Shown in pieces: positions 60,747 to 64,000 of a stretch of DNA of 64,000 bases. This DNA is from an uncultured Collinsella sp. (GTDB lineage Bacteria; Actinomycetota; Coriobacteriia; Coriobacteriales; Coriobacteriaceae): positions 60,073 through 124,072 of the forward strand of contig CABUHI010000004.1 in NCBI GenBank assembly GCA_902491345.1, read 5' to 3'. The notes beneath the pieces are model-generated. The model saw only the letters and a list, made by a program, of their open reading frames with translations, did not search any database and was not told the origin of the DNA. A program made the position numbers and the translations under genes. How positions within the stretch are numbered: the stretch's first letter is position 1; the number at the start of each line of letters is the position of its first letter.

Positions 60747-60825
60747 TTGACTTTGCCGGCAAGTAATAAGGGCCGAGCATTTTGTTCGGCCCCTCTGTTC
60801 CGACTGGATGAGGTTAAGGTTGGCG

Positions 60826-63048
60826 ATGAATATGCTCAAAATCTCGAAGGCGATCTTTAGGTCGCTTCTCTCCTCCAGGTCGCTCTGTGTTGTCGTTGTT
60901 GCGTTGATGGTTCTTTGTGCTCTGCCCGTCTTCAGGAGCGCGGCTGGCATCGACGGACGGGTCGAATACCTCGAGTCGGGAATAACCCGTGTTGAGCAGG
61001 AATTGTCAGCATCCTATGCGGATGCGCTTGTGAATGCGGGGGAGGACGGTGTCTATACCTCTTCATCAAGCATGCCCGCGCTTCTGTACCCTCTTGCCGC
61101 GGGACGTCTTATCTTGGCACCGCTCTCTCCCCTACTTCCGTTTCTGCAGATATCGGATGGAGAGTACACCTATTATGACGGATCGAAGGAGTACTTGCTA
61201 TGGGTCGCAACGGCCGTTGCCGTCTCGTTCCTTGCCGCGCGTCTTAACAAACGTGAAAAGCTCATCATCCAGGCACCGATGGGCGAGCTGGGTAGACTTG
61301 TTGCATCGAGCGTATGGGCGAGTGTTTTTGCAATGCTTGCCGTCCTCGCCATCAATCTTCCAGGGATAATCGCCGCGCTTGTGAAGAATGGCCCGGGCTC
61401 GCCGTTCTATCCGATAGGCTACATTCAATATGCGACTCCGGTTATCAAACCGGCTTGGCTGGTGTTCGCGCAGACGGCCATCTTGCAATTCTTGGTGGCA
61501 GCGTTCATCTCGCTTGTCGTTCACCTTGCCGTGAAGATTGCCAATAACCCTACGCTTGGAATCGTGTTCGTATGTGCCCTGATGGGGGTGACGATGGTTC
61601 CCGGGTATTACGGAAGATCCATCGCTTTACGTGAGTTCGCCCTGTTGAATCCCCTTACGTATGCGAACACTGAGTTGACCGTCGGCGCCTATAGCCCGTA
61701 CCCGACAACGCAGATAGTGAATCTGCCTGGACTTTGCTTCGAGCGTGGCGCGATTGCCCTCGTATGCGCAATCGGGATCGAGGTGCTGGCAATTAGCCTG
61801 CTTTGCGTTGCTGGAAAGAGCGGCTGCGCGTGCCCGATATCCCCGATTTGTCTTGAGAGAGGTTCCTTCACTGCATCGAGAACGGCAACTCGTTCGAGCG
61901 CTTGTGCCTCCGCCGTTGCATACGTAAGAACGATGGGGAAACTGCTCCTGCGTTCTCCTACCCTCGCCGTATGCGCGATTGCAATGTCGACGACGATGCT
62001 GGCCCCGGCTCTGGTCGAGATGTTTCCTGACGCTGATAACGTTTCCGCTGTTCGGTATAGGGATGGGGAGCTCCGTTCAATAGATCGGTATCTAGAGCAG
62101 AACGCTGCGAATATGGACGTCGAGGGCAAAGCGGCCCTGGAAGACATGCGGGATGCTCTTTCGGGTTTCGTGTACGCGCCTATGCCTGCGGAGGGGTTTC
62201 GAAGCCTTGCGACGTACGAGCGCGCTCGAGGTGAGCTGGGCGCGGCAGATGCGACTCTCCTGCAATCGATCGGAATCGAGCCGGAGACTCCTTCTCGTGC
62301 GGAGGCGCGCGCCCTTCTGCTTGAGTCGATCGCGAGCTTGCCGGACCCCAAGGTTTACGAGTTAAGTACGAAGATGCCCCCATTAATCCTCCTTTCGTAT
62401 CTCCAGGCAGCGCTTCCCTCCTTATTTTTGCTGTTGCCCGTGGTTGTCACATCGCTCGCGTGCACCCACCTGCAGTGTCGTTCCCTTCTGGTTCTCCAGA
62501 TCCCCGCAACAGCGCATGTGCGTTTTCTGACGGCTGCTGCGCTGGCTCTCCTGCTTGGCTTGGTGCTGCTTTTGGTGTCGATGGTTCCCGCTGTCGTTGT
62601 GTCCGTGATTAAGAACGGTGCGGGTGGATCGGAGTATCCCGTCGCTCTCATTCGGGCGGGAGCTTCGACAACGTCCATGGTGGGGGAGGCGGTGTTGTGC
62701 AGTATTCCGTTGCTGGTCATGGCATACGGCGTGATTTCCGTCGTCGCTGCGTTGACAGCAGCGATTAGCCGCAACCCCGTTGTCACCGGAATGGTTTGCG
62801 CGGTTCTCTTGGTGTTGGGTTCGTTGAGCGCTCATGTTGAAAGCGTGGGCATGGGCGTCGCGCTGCTGGCTCCATTCGCCTCGTTTGATCCCGCTTCCCA
62901 GGTGGGGACGATTGGGTTCCTTGGGCGAGGGACGAACGCGATGCCTTTTGGAGAGGTCGTCGGCGCATCGGGCGCTCTGCTGGTGGTCTTGGGCGCCGTA
63001 TCTCCGTTGATGGTGCGCCTGAGTGTTCCAAAGATCGAAAGGGGATGA
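60826..63048 (+). CDS. ABC exporter permease
   Basis: The protein has 740 residues from the ATG at 60826, preceded by TTAAGG; an earlier ATG at 60808 lacks a site. It consists of two permease-like halves joined in tandem. Each half has a first helix, a large outside loop and a bundle of four to five helices, for example around residues 20-40, 131-150, 165-190, 225-250, then again from 385 and 530 onward. The loop after the first helix (EYLESGITRVEQELSASYAD) is typical of the ABC-2/lantibiotic-type permeases. Together with the ATPase next door it would pump out a peptide or drug. The two-fold internal repeat is unusual; normally two separate permease genes encode this. Confidence 0.7.
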   Translation: MNMLKISKAIFRSLLSSRSLCVVVVALMVLCALPVFRSAAGIDGRVEYLESGITRVEQELSASYADALVNAGEDGVYTSSSSMPALLYPLAAGRLILAPLSPLLPFLQISDGEYTYYDGSKEYLLWVATAVAVSFLAARLNKREKLIIQAPMGELGRLVASSVWASVFAMLAVLAINLPGIIAALVKNGPGSPFYPIGYIQYATPVIKPAWLVFAQTAILQFLVAAFISLVVHLAVKIANNPTLGIVFVCALMGVTMVPGYYGRSIALREFALLNPLTYANTELTVGAYSPYPTTQIVNLPGLCFERGAIALVCAIGIEVLAISLLCVAGKSGCACPISPICLERGSFTASRTATRSSACASAVAYVRTMGKLLLRSPTLAVCAIAMSTTMLAPALVEMFPDADNVSAVRYRDGELRSIDRYLEQNAANMDVEGKAALEDMRDALSGFVYAPMPAEGFRSLATYERARGELGAADATLLQSIGIEPETPSRAEARALLLESIASLPDPKVYELSTKMPPLILLSYLQAALPSLFLLLPVVVTSLACTHLQCRSLLVLQIPATAHVRFLTAAALALLLGLVLLLVSMVPAVVVSVIKNGAGGSEYPVALIRAGASTTSMVGEAVLCSIPLLVMAYGVISVVAALTAAISRNPVVTGMVCAVLLVLGSLSAHVESVGMGVALLAPFASFDPASQVGTIGFLGRGTNAMPFGEVVGASGALLVVLGAVSPLMVRLSVPKIERG

Positions 63049-63053
63049 TCTCG

Positions 63054-63794
63054 ATGATTGACCTTCAAACGCTGACGATCTCTTATGGAAAGAAGGTGCT
63101 CGTAGATTCGGTGAACGCTGAGTTTGCCCCGGGTACGGTCTACGGTCTCGTCGCTCCGAACGGGCATGGAAAGACGACGTTGCTGCGTGCGATGGCAGGT
63201 TTGCCGGGTCCTCGCGTGGACGGGAGCATCGTTCTGGATGAGGTGCAGGGTACGGGTGCGAGAGAGGTCCGTTCTATGATCTTCTATGCACCTGGTGAGG
63301 GGACGCTGCTGTATCCCGGATTGCGTGCGGAAGATCACCTCAAGATGGTTTGCGATATGTGGCCGCATGCTCGCGATATCGAAGAGATAGTGGAACAAAC
63401 GCAGATAGGCGAGTTCGCGAAGATGAGGATCCGCACTCTGAGCCAGGGCATGAAGCAGCAGCTTACCCTGGCGATTGCGTATGCGACGGGCGCGCGGTAC
63501 CTTCTATTAGATGAGCCCATGAACGCGCTCGACCCCAGCAGGGTGGACTTGCATTCCGAGATTCTCAGGAAGCTGGCCGATTCTGGTACGTGCATCATCA
63601 TGTCATCCCACATCTTGGATTCGGTCGATAGGCTGTGCGATGAGATTCTGTTTTTGAAGGATGGGAGGCTCATTAGAAGCATTCCGCAAGATGATGCTGC
63701 GCCGAAGTCTCCTGGATCCCATTTCGCAAAGCCTGCCGGACGCGCCGAGGGTGCGCTAAGCACGTATCGGCGACTCTACGAAAAGGGCGGGTAG
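63054..63794 (+). CDS. ABC transporter ATP-binding protein
   Basis: The protein has 246 residues. The ATG at 63054 has AAAGGGG 9 bases upstream; an earlier ATG at 63045 lies directly on that site. The Walker A loop reads APNGHGKTT instead of GPNGxGKTT, with Ala replacing the first Gly. LSQGMKQQLTLA is the signature, YLLLDEPMNALDP Walker B, and MSSHI the H-loop. It drives the permease encoded just before, overlapping it by a few bases. It is of the multidrug/bacteriocin-export kind. Confidence 0.92.
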   Translation: MIDLQTLTISYGKKVLVDSVNAEFAPGTVYGLVAPNGHGKTTLLRAMAGLPGPRVDGSIVLDEVQGTGAREVRSMIFYAPGEGTLLYPGLRAEDHLKMVCDMWPHARDIEEIVEQTQIGEFAKMRIRTLSQGMKQQLTLAIAYATGARYLLLDEPMNALDPSRVDLHSEILRKLADSGTCIIMSSHILDSVDRLCDEILFLKDGRLIRSIPQDDAAPKSPGSHFAKPAGRAEGALSTYRRLYEKGG

Positions 63795-63937
63795 AAATGC
63801 AAGTTAAAAATCTATGTGGCCAATATAATACCGTTGAACCCGCGTATCGATACCGTTCAGCCATTCGCCTCGCCCCCATCTTACGCATCTTCATCCGGTC
63901 TGTTACTTTTAATCTAACAATTCTTTGAGGAACGTAG

Positions 63938-64000
63938 GTGCTTCCAAATGTACTGTCGACTTCTTCTCAAACTAATCCTAAGAGACAAGGCCGTATGGAT
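63938..64000 (+). CDS. Start of another gene, cut by the window edge
   Basis: A GTG at 63938 follows GAGG by 7 bases and begins LPNVLSTSSQTNPKRQGRMD. In another frame, the ATG at 63948 gives YCRLLLKLILRDKAVW, which looks like the start of a second membrane permease but has no clear ribosome binding site. The choice cannot be made from 50-60 bases. Between 63795 and 63937 a 43-codon frame (63797-63928) exists without recognisable product. Confidence 0.35.
   Translation, partial: MLPNVLSTSSQTNPKRQGRMD

Noticed and set aside
63797..63928. 43-codon frame after the ABC ATPase as a peptide gene
   Set aside because: Possible ribosome binding site, but no leader or bacteriocin features and no homology that I recognise; too short to support.

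Overview
The window looks like a chromosome segment of a gut actinobacterium of the class Coriobacteriia, most likely Collinsella. This is inferred from three things: G/C-ending codons throughout, the conserved run rplE to rplQ with secY, adk, map, infA and rpmJ, and a selenium-linked purine/diaminopropionate catabolic cluster (xdh, ygeX, ygeY, ygeW, yqeC, yqeB, xdhC) of the kind found in anaerobic gut bacteria. No rRNA or tRNA gene was seen, so the assignment is not proven.

Layout. (1) 1-1190: 3' end of a selenium-dependent xanthine dehydrogenase and its terminator. (2) 1190-25250: an accessory island. It holds two tandem arrays of 49-bp palindromes (period about 62 bp) around a lone nuclease-like gene, two ATPase genes with unusual upstream repeats, a DEDDh exonuclease and an Abi/HEPN-like gene. 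It then holds a seven-gene defence operon (8858-21141): small ribbon-helix-helix protein, hsdM, hsdS, an unrecognised gene with a HEPN-like motif, hsdR, a large protein with a glycine-rich membrane segment, and a DUF262/DUF1524 GmrSD-like nuclease. An AbiEi/AbiEii toxin-antitoxin pair follows, between two copies of a gene fragment, with a LexA-like palindrome nearby. (3) 24598-34505: the catabolic cluster, with a YheO-type regulator divergent from ygeX and twin operators between them. The genes handle diaminopropionate and purine or hydantoin breakdown and mature the molybdenum enzyme. The island therefore sits between xdh and its functional partners. (4) 34817-44580: ribosomal proteins from rplE to rplQ with secY, adk, map, infA and rpoA, closed by a strong terminator. 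(5) 44672-59133: housekeeping genes (truA, a glycosyltransferase-like gene, argR, a class A penicillin-binding protein, a U32 peptidase, tyrS, adenine deaminase, two HAD phosphatases, citrate synthase, an ACT-domain protein). (6) 59330-64000: a decayed integrase read in the same frame as an XRE regulator, a DUF2975 membrane protein, and an ABC exporter that runs towards the window edge.

The best candidates for something undescribed are the composite restriction operon with its two unrecognised proteins (12128-13453 and 16617-18980), and the paired hairpin arrays at 1211-1660 and 2991-3162. Dispersed palindromes placed between convergent genes (31764 and 56323) form another repeat family. Functions were assigned by reading motifs only; no database search was run.
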